A stretch of DNA of 64,000 bases. Origin: Vermamoeba vermiformis (Eukaryota; Tubulinea; Echinamoebida). The stretch lies in the NCBI GenBank assembly GCA_045837725.1, contig JBEWZL010000069.1:1-64000 (forward strand). Direction: 5' to 3'. Below are positions 12,381 through 22,973 of this stretch, one piece after another. Below the pieces are notes generated by a model that made no database searches, was not told where the DNA came from, and worked only from the letters and a program-made list of their open reading frames with translations. Within the stretch, counting starts at the first letter, position 1, and the number at the start of each line of letters is the position of its first letter. Position numbers and translations under genes: made by a program.

Positions 12381-12600
12381 TGTTCCGTTGGAATTAATTA
12401 AGGAACATAAAATAAATAAAGAAATAAAGCTTAACTTTTAAACGTCATGTGTGAAACATATTTCCTTAAATGTAGCTACGGAGCACTCCGAGTTTAAATA
12501 TGTATCCCCGTAAATCTCCGCAAAACCTGTCGCGAAAGTCTAAACGTCCCAAAAGCAGATATGTTGATTTTATTTTGTTTCTAGCGTCGATGAAAACATC

Positions 12601-13853
12601 ATGACTGAGCCTAAAAAGCTTATTGTAGTCTTAAATGTTGGCGATGTCACTCACCAGACATCCGTAAAACCTGACCAACAAGTTGCGGAGATAATCGGCA
12701 ACATAAAGGCAATTAAAACTGACCGCAAAAGAAAAAATTATTTGGCAATTGAACTGCAAGAAAATGACATTATATACAATAGTATAAACCAGAATTCGGT
12801 ATTGCTAAGTTTGGTACCAACGCGGTCTACCAACCAACCTGAATCCGAAGCTCCTTCTGCAGAAATTAGGACTCGAATATCCAGAAACCGCAGTAATAGT
12901 ACTATCGCAACTATACACCAGCAGACGAATATTCTTTTTGGACAGTTCCTAGCTGAAATGCAAAATGCCGTCGGCCAAGCCAAAATCAATTTGACTGAAG
13001 TAACACAAGAAGCCAAGGGTCAGATTGTCGAGGCTCTCAAAAAAGCAAACATTGGTGTACAGCAGAATCTCCAGCACAATGTCAACAATGCACCTGGCGG
13101 TAGTGCTAATGTAATGGGTTCAATAGTCAACAATCCACCTGGCGGTAGTGCTACAGTAATGGATTCAATAATCAACAAGTTCGAGCAAGCGTTAAATGAA
13201 GGAACGGTTGCACCTCGCAGTGAATCTGATGCTGCCCCAAATTCCAGCATAAATGCTTTTCTCAAACAGCTTGCACTAGAAATCGATACCGAAAAAACCG
13301 AAGAAGATAAATCCCAACTGTATGCATTTGTTGTTAAGCTGTTCCGGGTGCTGTTCGATAACGAAACGTTGGGCACAATTGTGCAGCTGCTGAAGAAAGT
13401 TCCTCAGTTCAGCAGGTAATCATAGCGACTACAACATTTGAAGTAATTAAACTGTTATTTCGTACAGTGTGGTATTAGAGAATCAGCTTCAAACGGTAGA
13501 TGCGATGCTAAAAATAGAAAAGATGGAGAAAGATCTTGCCACTCTGGTGACCAAAAACGAGCAAATCGAGAGACTTCTTCGACAACTTGTAAATTCAGTG
13601 GCTGGTCCGAACGCTGGCAAGATACCCGGTTTACATAACAATAATAACGTCCAAGCTGGTGCCAAGAAGGCTGAGCTATCTGATAGGTAAGTCTATATAA
13701 TTCACCTGAGCTGGTTAAAAGAAGTTAATTAACCTTGGTGGTCCTAACAGCGAAATGCAAGGCCCTTATGAATTCTCCGATCCGATGAAAAACGAAGATA
13801 AAAGTGAAGAAAATGATTCTGACGTTCCCATGCCAGATAGTCAGGAGGTTTAA
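12601..13853 (+). CDS. Coiled-coil protein with duplicated Asn/Gly-rich (amyloid-like) motif
   Basis: Three exons (12601-13415, 13468-13686, 13751-13853) give 378 residues in phase. The N-terminal 75 residues (KKLIVVLNVGDVTHQTSV...) read like a small beta-grasp or PB1-type domain, a weak guess. Residues about 161-190 hold two tandem copies of VNNxPGGSAxVMxSI. Then comes a helical region (SQLYAFVVKLFRVLFDN) and a heptad-rich coiled coil (VVLENQLQTVDAMLKIEKME...). The C-terminus is acidic. I recognise no enzyme domain, so an adaptor or scaffold is likely. It is head to head with the tail-anchored protease gene at 11271-12380, which also has an Asn/Gly-rich motif. Confidence 0.7.
13081..13170 (+). 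repeat. 45 bp tandem direct duplication in coding sequence
   Basis: Two adjacent 45 base units (13081-13125 and 13126-13170) differ at few positions and encode two copies of a 15-residue unit, VNNAPGGSANVMGSI and VNNPPGGSATVMDSI. Length in multiples of three keeps the frame. Confidence 0.9.
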
Positions 13854-13899
13854 TTACCAATACTAATTAGTTATAAAGGATAAATTTCAAAATACAACG

Positions 13900-14127
13900 C
13901 TATTTCTTCGTGTTCGAATCTGGCTGTGGGCCATAATGGATCGTGTTGTACTGATGACCTTGCACATTTGAGGCACCTCCAGTAGCGTTGTTGATATTTA
14001 TCTGGCCGAAGGCATTGCTCTGAAAGCCGGAGTTACCTTGTTGAGTTCCATTAGGAAATAAAGCGGCAAATTGTTGATCCGGATGTCCTTTTGCCGCCCA
14101 GGGTGCGTCGGGTTTGTTGTTCTGCAT
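13900..14127 (-). CDS. 75-residue Asn/Gly/Gln-rich protein, amyloid-motif-like
   Basis: A single-exon frame from ATG (14127) to stop (13900) encodes 75 residues. The N-terminal part (PDAPWAAKGHPDQQFAALFP) is followed by GNSGFQSNAFGQININN, ATGGASNVQGHQYN and TIHYGPQ. The order GNxGxQxNxFG...GPQ matches the spliced N-terminus of the protease at 11271-12380, and the NNATGGASNV run resembles the NNAPGGSANV repeat of the protein at 12601. No enzyme domain is present, so this looks like a free-standing motif protein that could bind or seed its neighbours. It is head to head with the subtilase gene, 132 bases apart. Being short it could be a misread, but the shared pattern argues that it is real. 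Confidence 0.7.
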   Translation of the reverse strand: MQNNKPDAPWAAKGHPDQQFAALFPNGTQQGNSGFQSNAFGQININNATGGASNVQGHQYNTIHYGPQPDSNTKK

Positions 14128-14259
14128 TTGTTGTGGTGTTTCTAATGGTTACGCGATAATAAGCGCTTATCAACCTTGATGTAAAATAAATTTTAACGCG
14201 AGTTTTTCCACCTTTAATTAATTGCTCAACTATTTTTTATTTTGACACGAACCTGCGAC

Positions 14260-16197
14260 ATGGAAAGCACTTTAGATCGAAATGTTGCCCTTGTTGCGCT
14301 GCATATCTCCTGCAAAGTATCAAACTCTTCAGACAATCAGATAAACGAACTGCGTCAAGTCATCACTGAAAAGTTCGGCCGTATTCGCTTACCAAATCAT
14401 GCGCCCCTGTTGATAGAGCGATGCAACGAAGCGTTCAACCGAGAGATGTACCTTTGGCAAATAGACACAGAAAATTCTTTCATTGAACCACGGATTGCGT
14501 TTCAATTGGCTGATTCATTAATTGGATACAAAGATAGTAGTGCTACTTGGGAGATTGAGGACATAGAACCAATGTTTGATTTTGCAGAAGACCCGCGGGA
14601 ATCATCCGGAAAGAAGACAAAACAATTGAACGACCTACTGGATCAGCTCGGCGCTGCAATTGACCAAGATGATGGAAATGCTGCCTTCGATATAGCCCAG
14701 CGCATATTGGCACCTCCAGCAATTTTATGGAATCATAAACAAATCAACTTGACGGAAGCGGATCGTGACGGTAATGTTCCGCAATTGCATTTTACCTAAT
14801 TATTAATATATTCCGGCAGGCGAAGGCATAACAATAGCTCATATCGACACAGGCTATCAAGAACATCCCGAAATTGTTGATAGTTTACTGCGGGATGGTG
14901 GTGAAGGAATTGGCCGGGACTTCGTGCAACAACAATCGACGCAGGATGGAAAGGCCGATAACGGTAAATATTCATAGCTATTGTATCCATTAATACGTTA
15001 CAGGTGTCACCCATGGTTGTTCAACCGCCAGTGTGATCGTGGGAAAGAAGATCGGGGTTGCGCCGAAAGCCAAAGTAGGTTATTTATGTATAGCGTTGGT
15101 TCTAACTTAAAGCAGTTGCTTCCATTACGAACGAGAAAGCGAGGTGTAGTCTATTTGGATTGGAGCCCAATAATTCGAGCGTTGGCATACGTGAATACGC
15201 GAAACGATATTGACATTGTTAGCATGAGTCTGGGGGGTCCGTTCTTCTCCCGGGCAGTGCACAAACTGATTAGCAAAGTTGTTAAGAAAGGCGTCATCGT
15301 TATTGCAGCAGCTGGAAACCAAGTCCCATTAAGCGTCGTCTATCCCGCAAGTGATAAGTACGTCATCTCAGTGGCAGCATGTGATAAAACCGGGAAGGCC
15401 TGGCAGGCATCATCAAGAGGAACGAATTTGGTGACTACTGCACCAGTAAGATCGTCTTCAGCACTACGATTGACTAACTTATTGGCAGGGCGCGGATGTG
15501 CTTCGCGCAATGATTCATCACTTCAATGGGGAAGATTGCGAAGTTTACTGGGAAAGGTAAAAGCTTTTCTTTATCGGTGGTTTGTAATGCTAGTACATTT
15601 AGTTCTGGAACCTCCTATGCTACCGCACACATCGCTGGTGTTTGCGCTCTTTGGCTGCAGAAGAACAAGGAGCAACTACCAAGAGACGAGACAAGATTTC
15701 GCACCTTTAAAGCTATACTGAGCAAGAAGTCATTGCACACGCAACTACTTAAAAGCGGGGATCCTCTAAACGTTTTGTTTGGTGGTGGCATTGTAAACGT
15801 ACGAAACGTGCTGGATGCGGAAGTTCCCATAAGTGACTCGAGGAATGAAAGCAATGCTGAATCTTCAGAATCACCGGAGATGGCATTCTTGGCTAAGGAT
15901 TATCCAAACCTTTTCCAAAAGATACGCGGAGAAACTAATAGCTACATCCGTCAGAATTTTGCCCAAGAACTTGTTTTATACGCAATTATCGAGTCAAAGG
16001 AAAAACTAAAAGAGCTAAATAATAACCCTTCCAGTGCTCGTGGCAAGCCCTTCTCCAACAGCTTGAAACAGCTTCTTGTCAAGGAACTTTCCGAGAAAAA
16101 ACCCAGGCCTGCCGGTTACAGACATTGGGTTGTACCTATAGTGCTTGTAATGATTTGTGCACTTATTAGTATTGTACAATTAAAAGCATTTTATTAA
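14260..16197 (+). CDS. Tail-anchored subtilisin-like serine protease (S8)
   Basis: Six exons (14260-14770, 14820-14963, 15004-15074, 15116-15445, 15489-15556, 15594-16197) give 575 residues in phase; ATG at 14260 is the first in frame. A roughly 170-residue N-terminal region of unknown fold precedes the S8 domain, whose active-site residues are all intact: Asp in AHIDTGY (about 177), His in THGCSTASVI (about 221), oxyanion Asn in AAAGNQ (about 308), Ser in SSGTSYATAH (about 379). A helical segment follows, then one C-terminal membrane helix (HWVVPIVLVMICALISIVQ). No signal peptide is seen, so unlike secreted subtilases this one is predicted to sit on a membrane with its catalytic domain in the cytosol, as its neighbour at 11271 is. 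The introns are tiny (37-49 bases). Confidence 0.88.
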
Positions 16198-16613
16198 TTG
16201 CAGTTGAAGTGGCGTTGCAAATTTTTGAACTTTGTGAAACTTTGTTTGCGAAAAAATTATGTGCCATAGTTCCATAGGTAACGAGGAGTGTTGTTAGCAA
16301 GGTTATGCATCAAAACGATAAAATCTTGTCGGATCTCGTTTCGCAATTTTGTTCTCCAAATACGGCGCGTAATCTTCGAAATCATCGTTCGCCGTAAATT
16401 TAGAAATATTTTTGTTCGTTTTCAGTGCTTCAGACAAGGAAGTCCTAAACGCTTCATCGATGTAGTCAATATCCCAGGGATATTAGAATAGACCAAAAAC
16501 ACTGTTTTCTGCTTTTTTCTTGAAACTGAATTACGCGACAGAAGAGCGAGCTAAATTCAATATAACGGAAGCAAATGATTAATTATTCAATAAATTAAAG
16601 AGTCGACTATAAT
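16198..16613 (+). other. Intergenic, downstream of the subtilase and upstream of the LRR gene
   Basis: About 415 AT-rich bases hold the end of the subtilase transcript and the promoter of the LRR gene. I see no convincing gene. Confidence 0.5.
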
Positions 16614-18322
16614 ATGGTAAGCGGATTTGTTTTGAACGGTAACGGGAAAATAATAGAGAATTAATTTTTAAAATTATGTAGAGCACCGTAGAAATTACAA
16701 GAAGCAAAGTGGCGCACTGGCAAGAATACAGCGCGTGTATTGAAGATCAAAAAATATCACGTTTTATATTTTACGACTTGGACGAGCCTCATTTGCAACA
16801 AATAATTAATATATTATACAAGCGATCGCAATTATTAGAATTAGTCACCAAGATAAAGTTCGACCTCTGCATATTTGGCAAATCCGCTAATGAAAAAATC
16901 ACCAAGCTTATTAAACCATCATTAAAGTCGCTAATATTCAAAAGAACGCGATTTATAGATGATGGTGCAGTTATTTGTTCAAAATTACTAAAAATAAGCT
17001 CACTTGAAGAAGTCTCATTTTTACAAGTCGATCTGCGACGAGCTTACAAAGCTTTGTGCAAGCTAATACTCAAAGGCAGCGTCATGATCAATTTAAGTAT
17101 GGATAATAAGATCCTCGGCAAGGAATATTGCGAGAAATTATTCGAAACAATGAAGATCTGCTCCAACTTAAAATCTTTGGAATTAAACAACCTTCAATAT
17201 GCACTAAATAATATGTTCGTAGCAATTGCCGCTAACACGTCATTATCCAAGTTGGAAATAAGTGCCGATGATTATCCATACAATTTACAAGATCTCAACA
17301 ACGCGAATCCAAAAACGAATCTGGTTGAACTTCAGCTTAGAGACTTCCATTGGCAAGATATCAGAATTTCAAACTTCATAAAAGATATAGGACACTATTA
17401 CAACTTGACCAAACTCGTCGTTAACAATTGTTTTTACGGTCCTTCCGCCGATCAGCTGGCCGGATCGCTTAAACACCTGACGAACCTCAAATCATTGGAT
17501 ATAACAAGTATAGCATTATCAGAACCATTAATTAATGCAATAGCGGCACAGACATCTATCGTTGATTTGACTTGTACCAGAGCAACGGTTGCAAGTGTCA
17601 TGGCCAAGTGTCAAAGTGTCAAATCAAGTGTCAACTTCAAATCAATGACAATAATGTCGTCTTATTACGATGGTATTGGTACACTAGATTACAACGACTT
17701 GCGACCAATTATGCCCACATTGACCAAACTACAATTGTACGAAGTAGATAGTTTCGACATGTCCAAGTTTATTGAAGGATTGAATTCAGTGAACGGTAAA
17801 TTAACTGAATTAGATATCACTAAATCATTGGAAGAAGATACAGCAATTCAATTGGCAGTCGGATTGGAAAAAAACACTAAACTAAGAAAATTATCGCTCG
17901 GACATAATACTTTGTCGGATCTAGCGCTAGAATCAATATGCAAGCTAATACGAGTCAATAGGCACATTCAGTCATTATCAATCATCGAGAACTTAAAAGT
18001 TAAACTGGGTCCGTTCAAAAAAATATTGGAAGTCCTCAAAGTCAACAAAACATTACTATATTTGGAAATTCCAGTTGCAGAACGAGATATTGCCGTGGAT
18101 TTGGTCGCAAATGAATGTTCCAAATCAAACTCAACACTGCTGTTCTTCGAACCTTTTTCTATGGATTATCGCGTAGACATGTGGCTGCAACGTAACAAAC
18201 AACTGCGTGTCACACTAGGCGTATTATTAGCGAACATAATGAAAAATGGATCGATGTTGCCGTTGGAGATTTGGCTGCGAATATTCGGTTATTTGAGCGA
18301 CATGTCAAACAGCTCGGTATAA
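16614..18322 (+). CDS. Leucine-rich-repeat protein with C-terminal F-box-like motif
   Basis: The long exon 16682-18322 is open from its first base but has no upstream in-frame ATG near its start. An ATG at 16614-16616 directly followed by GTAAGCGG, with an acceptor at 16681, supplies a start in phase, so the start codon would be an exon of its own (inferred). The product is 547 residues with irregular leucine-rich repeats of the ribonuclease-inhibitor type (LTNLKSLDITSIALSEPL, KLTELDITKSLEEDTAIQL). The last 25 residues contain MLPLEIWLRIFGYLSDM, an F-box-like helix pair. F-box proteins bring substrates to SCF ubiquitin ligases through Skp1; F-boxes usually precede the repeats, so the terminal position is odd. 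Confidence 0.75.
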
Positions 18323-18918
18323 TTAGTATTTACATCACCTGAACGATGCGACCCCTGTATAATGTGCTTAATACTGGACAGAACGGTTATGACATTATTC
18401 AACATCTAAGCAACAGTAAACACAATTGTGGATCCGGATCAAAGCATCGATCCAATGTGCAACTTGTAAATATCACGTAATTGAACAGCAGTGCTTTCGA
18501 TGACAATATAATATAATAACTTCGTAGCAAAACCTTTAATATCAATACGTACAAGTTAATAAAAATTATCGGATCTGCGTTTAGACGTTAGTAGTTCTAA
18601 AGGCCGTTATTATGGGGGGTAATATTAAAGGCGTTGTAAGGTGAAATCTCAGTGACAAGCGTTGCTCGTCGAGCATCTCTTTCTGTTCTCAAAGAACTGT
18701 TCTTGGTGGTCGTTAGCGTTCGCAGGAGGATGAATTGAATGCTGTAGTAGTCACTATTTTGCGATTATTTGCAATCTGCAAAAATCCAACGCTTAACGAT
18801 GTGCAGCTGTGGTTTACCGTACCAAAATGAAAATTAAAAGGCGTGAAGTCACAAAACAACTAGCCAAATTATTTACAATTAATTACACGTTAAAGGGCTC
18901 TTCCTAATACTCTAGATT
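18323..18918. other. Intergenic between two convergent genes
   Basis: About 600 bases between the ends of the LRR gene (plus) and the thiamine pyrophosphokinase gene (minus). I see no open frame with coding character and no RNA gene. Confidence 0.5.
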
Positions 18919-20154
18919 CTATTCGTAGAAATCAAAGGTCCACAAAACGGGATCGGATGTGGTTACATTAACTGACTTCGTTACAGTTCGATTACTGCTG
19001 CTAATTAGGCCTCCAAACTTCAATTCGCTTTGATCTATAATAAATTATTGGCTTAGTATTGTTATAAGGTAATTTCAAATGAAAATCTGGCTCGATCGAG
19101 TTTCGGTGGCGAGATTCAAGACCAAAATTTAATGAAGAACCTTTAAACCGATTTAAGGTATTATAATTATCATAATGGACCATTACTTACGTAAATTCCA
19201 CTTTAGTCCTTCCGTTGTAATGTTAGCAACTTTGTTGCCGATCGGGATCAAACCGCATTTCAAAGTCTCGTAAGAATGGATCTTATGACGACCAGGTTTC
19301 AATAAGAACGTTATATTATTATCACTAACGAATATTAATCGTGCTTCGTGTTCGAACATAGCATTCAAGTTTGACATTTCTTGCGATAAATTTCCTCCTA
19401 AGGCTCCAAGAATGACTATGGTTTGGTCCTATGAAATTAAAATACATTAGTATTATAAAAATATTAGCCTATTGTAATATTGGCTCATTTGAATTTTTTA
19501 TGGATGTGCATGCGGTCGAGATCGAACTTGTAATTTACCTTAGAAACAATTTCTATCTCATTCAATACTTTCGTTAAATCCGTTGTATCTTGATCATTAT
19601 CTTTAATAATCTTGGCTCCTTTTTCTCCATAATATTGAAGAACTTCTTCGCGTACAGAATCGAAATCTCCTTTAATTAAGTGCGGGACGAATCTTTAACA
19701 ATAAATTAGCTTATTATTCGTCTATATAGTCGTTCATGATTATAGTATTGGATAAAAAGGCAATACCGCAAAGATTTTTTTAAGCCTTACTTTTCTCGTT
19801 CCTCATCTGACGCATCATACACACGGTTTGCGCCTCCGTCAGCACAAGCCACTTTAGCAGCTATTTTATAGTATTATATTAGTAAAGTAATCATCTTTGA
19901 CGTCAGTAACGTTCCGGATTTAGAACCTTCCAAATTGAAATCGAGTCTGAATGTTCCAATGCGATTAATAAAATTATTCTTGACTTACCTTTGCTCCAAA
20001 TATTCTTATAAAACCGCGGCAATTGTTGATTTGCGATTACTAAGGTAAATTCAGTCGCGGCAGATCCCAAAGCCAGTTCAGGCCGTTTATGAAGCTCAGC
20101 GATCTCTGGAGGAAATAAATCCCATACTGCCCACTCTGTCACTAATAATGCAAT
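18919..20154 (-). CDS. Thiamine pyrophosphokinase (start exon unresolved)
   Basis: Five exons (19989-20154, 19791-19860, 19539-19692, 19191-19428, 18919-19034) join in phase to 247 residues. Diagnostic motifs are CADGGANRVYD, LIKGDFDSVREEV, the DNDQDTTDLTK metal/ATP site, VILGALGGNLSQE, and the C-terminal LKFGGLISSSN ... PVLWT thiamine-binding part. The enzyme transfers pyrophosphate from ATP to thiamine, making the cofactor thiamine diphosphate in the cytosol. The first modelled exon begins after a good acceptor (GCTAATTTTAG) at 20155, and the in-frame codon before it is a stop, so a short upstream coding exon ending in phase 0 must exist; I could not choose it with confidence. Confidence 0.85.
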
Positions 20155-20816
20155 CTAAAATTAGCAAAAATATTATATTGAAATAAAAAATTATTTGACC
20201 GTTGAAAGTTCGCGCGACAGATCTCGCTAGTTCGGGTTGCAATATCAAAACACATTATTGCACGTATAAATATAGTTAATAAATATGACATTGCATATTT
20301 TCATTCGTGCCTCTTGTTAAAATAATTTGCACAATCATGCACGGAAATAAGATCGAAGAGCTTCTGCATGATGCTTATAAAATAATAATAGATAAATATC
20401 CTACGTACTTTTATTAGGTATTGTTGTGTATTTTCTTCTAGAAGGTGCGATCTGTGATCCAAAAATACGTTTGGTGGGACCTGCTCTTTTGGATGCAGAA
20501 ATTACGTTGTTAAACAGGCGTCTACTAAGAATACAACTTCTTAGCATATGTGTTACCTGCTATTCACTCGATCTGGATTCAAAATAAAGTGTGCAGCGTG
20601 CCAAAAAAGCGGTGCCGAAAAATTCCGAAGGATTTTCCAATTGATATTGAAATATTAACCACGTAGGCAATGTACTAGATTGCCACAATAGCATAGGAAC
20701 TATGCGGACGTTGAATTAATAAAGTGTAAGTGTTGGATTTGCTGTACAGGGGAATTAATTGATTAATTAATTTAAATTTATTAATTAGCTGACTTAGGAG
20801 TAGTATAATAATAAAT
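20155..20816. other. Region with the missing kinase start exon and the next gene's promoter
   Basis: About 660 bases between divergent genes. It should contain the first exon of the thiamine pyrophosphokinase. On the plus strand an open stretch at about 20443-20588 (GAICDPKIRLVGPALLDAEI...) and an ATG at 20338 look faintly coding, but no splice model joins them without a stop, so no gene is called. Confidence 0.4.
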
Positions 20817-22814
20817 ATGGAACGCCCAACTATAGAGGTGACTCCAGGCCTGGTGTCAGAATTTAAACAGAAAATAACAGAACAAAAACCTAAATCTGCT
20901 CCAAGCGTACCAGTGGGCAATGTAAAACAGTTACAACAGACGGAGTAAGCTTGCATAATATTATAATAATATTCTTAATGCTTTACAACTGGCTAATGAA
21001 CGGATCTAGCTCGGCATTGAACGAGGCATGGCACTTTTGGCAGCAAAAATCCAGCGGCACTGATCAGCAACAAAATGAGGCTAGACAACGAGAGGCGCGT
21101 AAACTGTACGACGAACATTCAAGGTAAAATCTTCGTGGCCGCATCCCAAATTTCTACGATATTTTTTCGAAAATTGATTTAAAAGGCTAGCAACCGCTCT
21201 AAATACGCACAGTATCATTTTCTAAGTATTTTTATTATCAGTTTGCGTGCTGTATGGCACAACTGGACCACAATGACCGCCGGACTCGAGCGCCTCGTAA
21301 ATTTGAAACAGATCAAGCGTAGCGCTTCAGTCAGAAATTTAATTCGTAGCTTTACGACTCATAACCTATTAAGCGTAAGTACACTATAAATTTTATCATA
21401 GACAATGCTTTTGAATTCCAATTTAGATTTTATGTATCAAAATCTTTCGCATCCGAGTGATTCAATTCGGTCATTCGCTAATATAATGTTCATATATAGA
21501 AATACTCCTATTTGGAGCGATCTACTGAAGAAATTACGTTCACTGAAGACGAAGAACAAATTTTAGCAATTAATATTGCGCATTTGCAAGTAGCGTTTCA
21601 CGATGTACGCGATTTCTTCGATAAATATGACAGGCATTATATGTATCAAGAAGGAAGAATAATAGTGCTGTTGGATAAGAACGGTAAGTACATTTTGCAA
21701 GCTACATCCAAATTCAATTCTGCTCCACGTTCAAATTTTGGCTTTAGCAAAGGTCAATACGAATTATTTTCTATTGAACGATAAAATTATCTATTTTAAG
21801 CGATATTTTTTGTTCCTAAGCAAAGTTATCGATTCAACTTTTGCGTATCAAATTCTCGGAGAAATAGACTGATCTGACGCACTTATTTTAGGCAAAATAT
21901 TGGATTTCAATCACCATATTCATCCATACTACAAGATTGATCTATTCGCGGATGAAATCTTCGAGTCGTGGTACAAAACGGATGTGCTTTTCAAAAAAGT
22001 GATGAAGACTAACAGCTATTTGAAGAAATTAAGTCAAAAATACAGCACAATACCACCAGCTGATATTGAACAAGTCCCTTTTACCACAGACGAGCCTATA
22101 TTATTTGAATTCGTGATGAGTTTGACGGATCAAGCTAAGTTTGCGTTCTGTATGTGCGCGGACTATAGAGACATGGGCATGCGTTCTTCGCAGAAACAAA
22201 CGAGAATATTATTGGAGACGCTGAATAGGATCAACACGTCTAATATTTGGAACATTAATCTTAATCTCGATGAAGATCCATCGTCGTCAAACCAGCACCA
22301 CACACCACCTAACGGATCCAGTCCCTTACCCGGCGCAAGTCCAACACCTGGCACACCTACTTCTGGATCATCACCTGGAAGTCCTAATACAAGTGATAAT
22401 AGACGAAGACCAGTCAGTCAAAGCCCGCCGCAGCTTTTGTTGGATCCGGCTGTTGTCAACGAACTAACTTCGAAATATATTCGAAAATCATTGGACGTCA
22501 AAGCAGTTAATAATATCGGCAAGCTAAGGCATCGAAGGTCGCATTCAATTCAACTCACTGGCAAGCCATTAAAGAAAAGCATCAAAAGTTTTATGACCAC
22601 GCCAGTCATTATGAGCCCGAACGTCCTAGTGCTGTTAGAATGGATGCAAAAAGAAGGGAGAATAACGTTCATAAGGTACACTAAGCGAGTCAAGTTCTAT
22701 ATGGAATTTATTCGTGTTTGGCTATCGCAGCTCTACGAATCTGCGCAAAGCCCGATGAATTTGGGATTACGAATGCTGTTACTCGGAGAACGAAAGATGA
22801 TCGATGTTCGGTGA
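20817..22814 (+). CDS. Unrecognised 493-residue protein
   Basis: Five exons (20817-20944, 21010-21123, 21242-21374, 21500-21683, 21892-22814) close in phase. The first exon gives a short acidic/basic start (MERPTIEVTPGLVSEFKQK) and joins exon 2 through a CTAG acceptor at 21009. The middle is helical (EEITFTEDEEQILAIN, FHDVRDFFDKYDRHYMYQ) with a strand pair RIIVLLDKNGKILDF. Residues about 285-330 form a Ser/Pro/Gly/Thr-rich linker, followed by a basic helical C-terminus. I see no signal peptide, membrane helix or catalytic motif and do not recognise the family. The last exon is long and cleanly open, and phase closure over five exons makes the gene credible. Confidence 0.7.
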
Positions 22815-22973
22815 TAATTGTAATATTCTATGCCAATATAAAGCTTAATTGTACATAAGAAAGGCTTTTTTGAACCGTGACTTAACTCGATCGATTAAGT
22901 CACGATTTTATGGTTGAAATTTTGTGACGAACAGTTATATTAATTTCGTGTATATTAATACAATAGTATCAAA

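Noticed and set aside
16288-16491. 67-codon open frame after the subtilase
   Set aside because: Begins at a non-ATG codon, composition like intergenic DNA, no neighbour or homologue pattern.
20338-20588. Possible small gene (MHGNKIEELLHDAY..., GAICDPKIRLVGPALL...)
   Set aside because: The two stretches look protein-like but every GT-AG join tried brings in a stop; kept only as a note.
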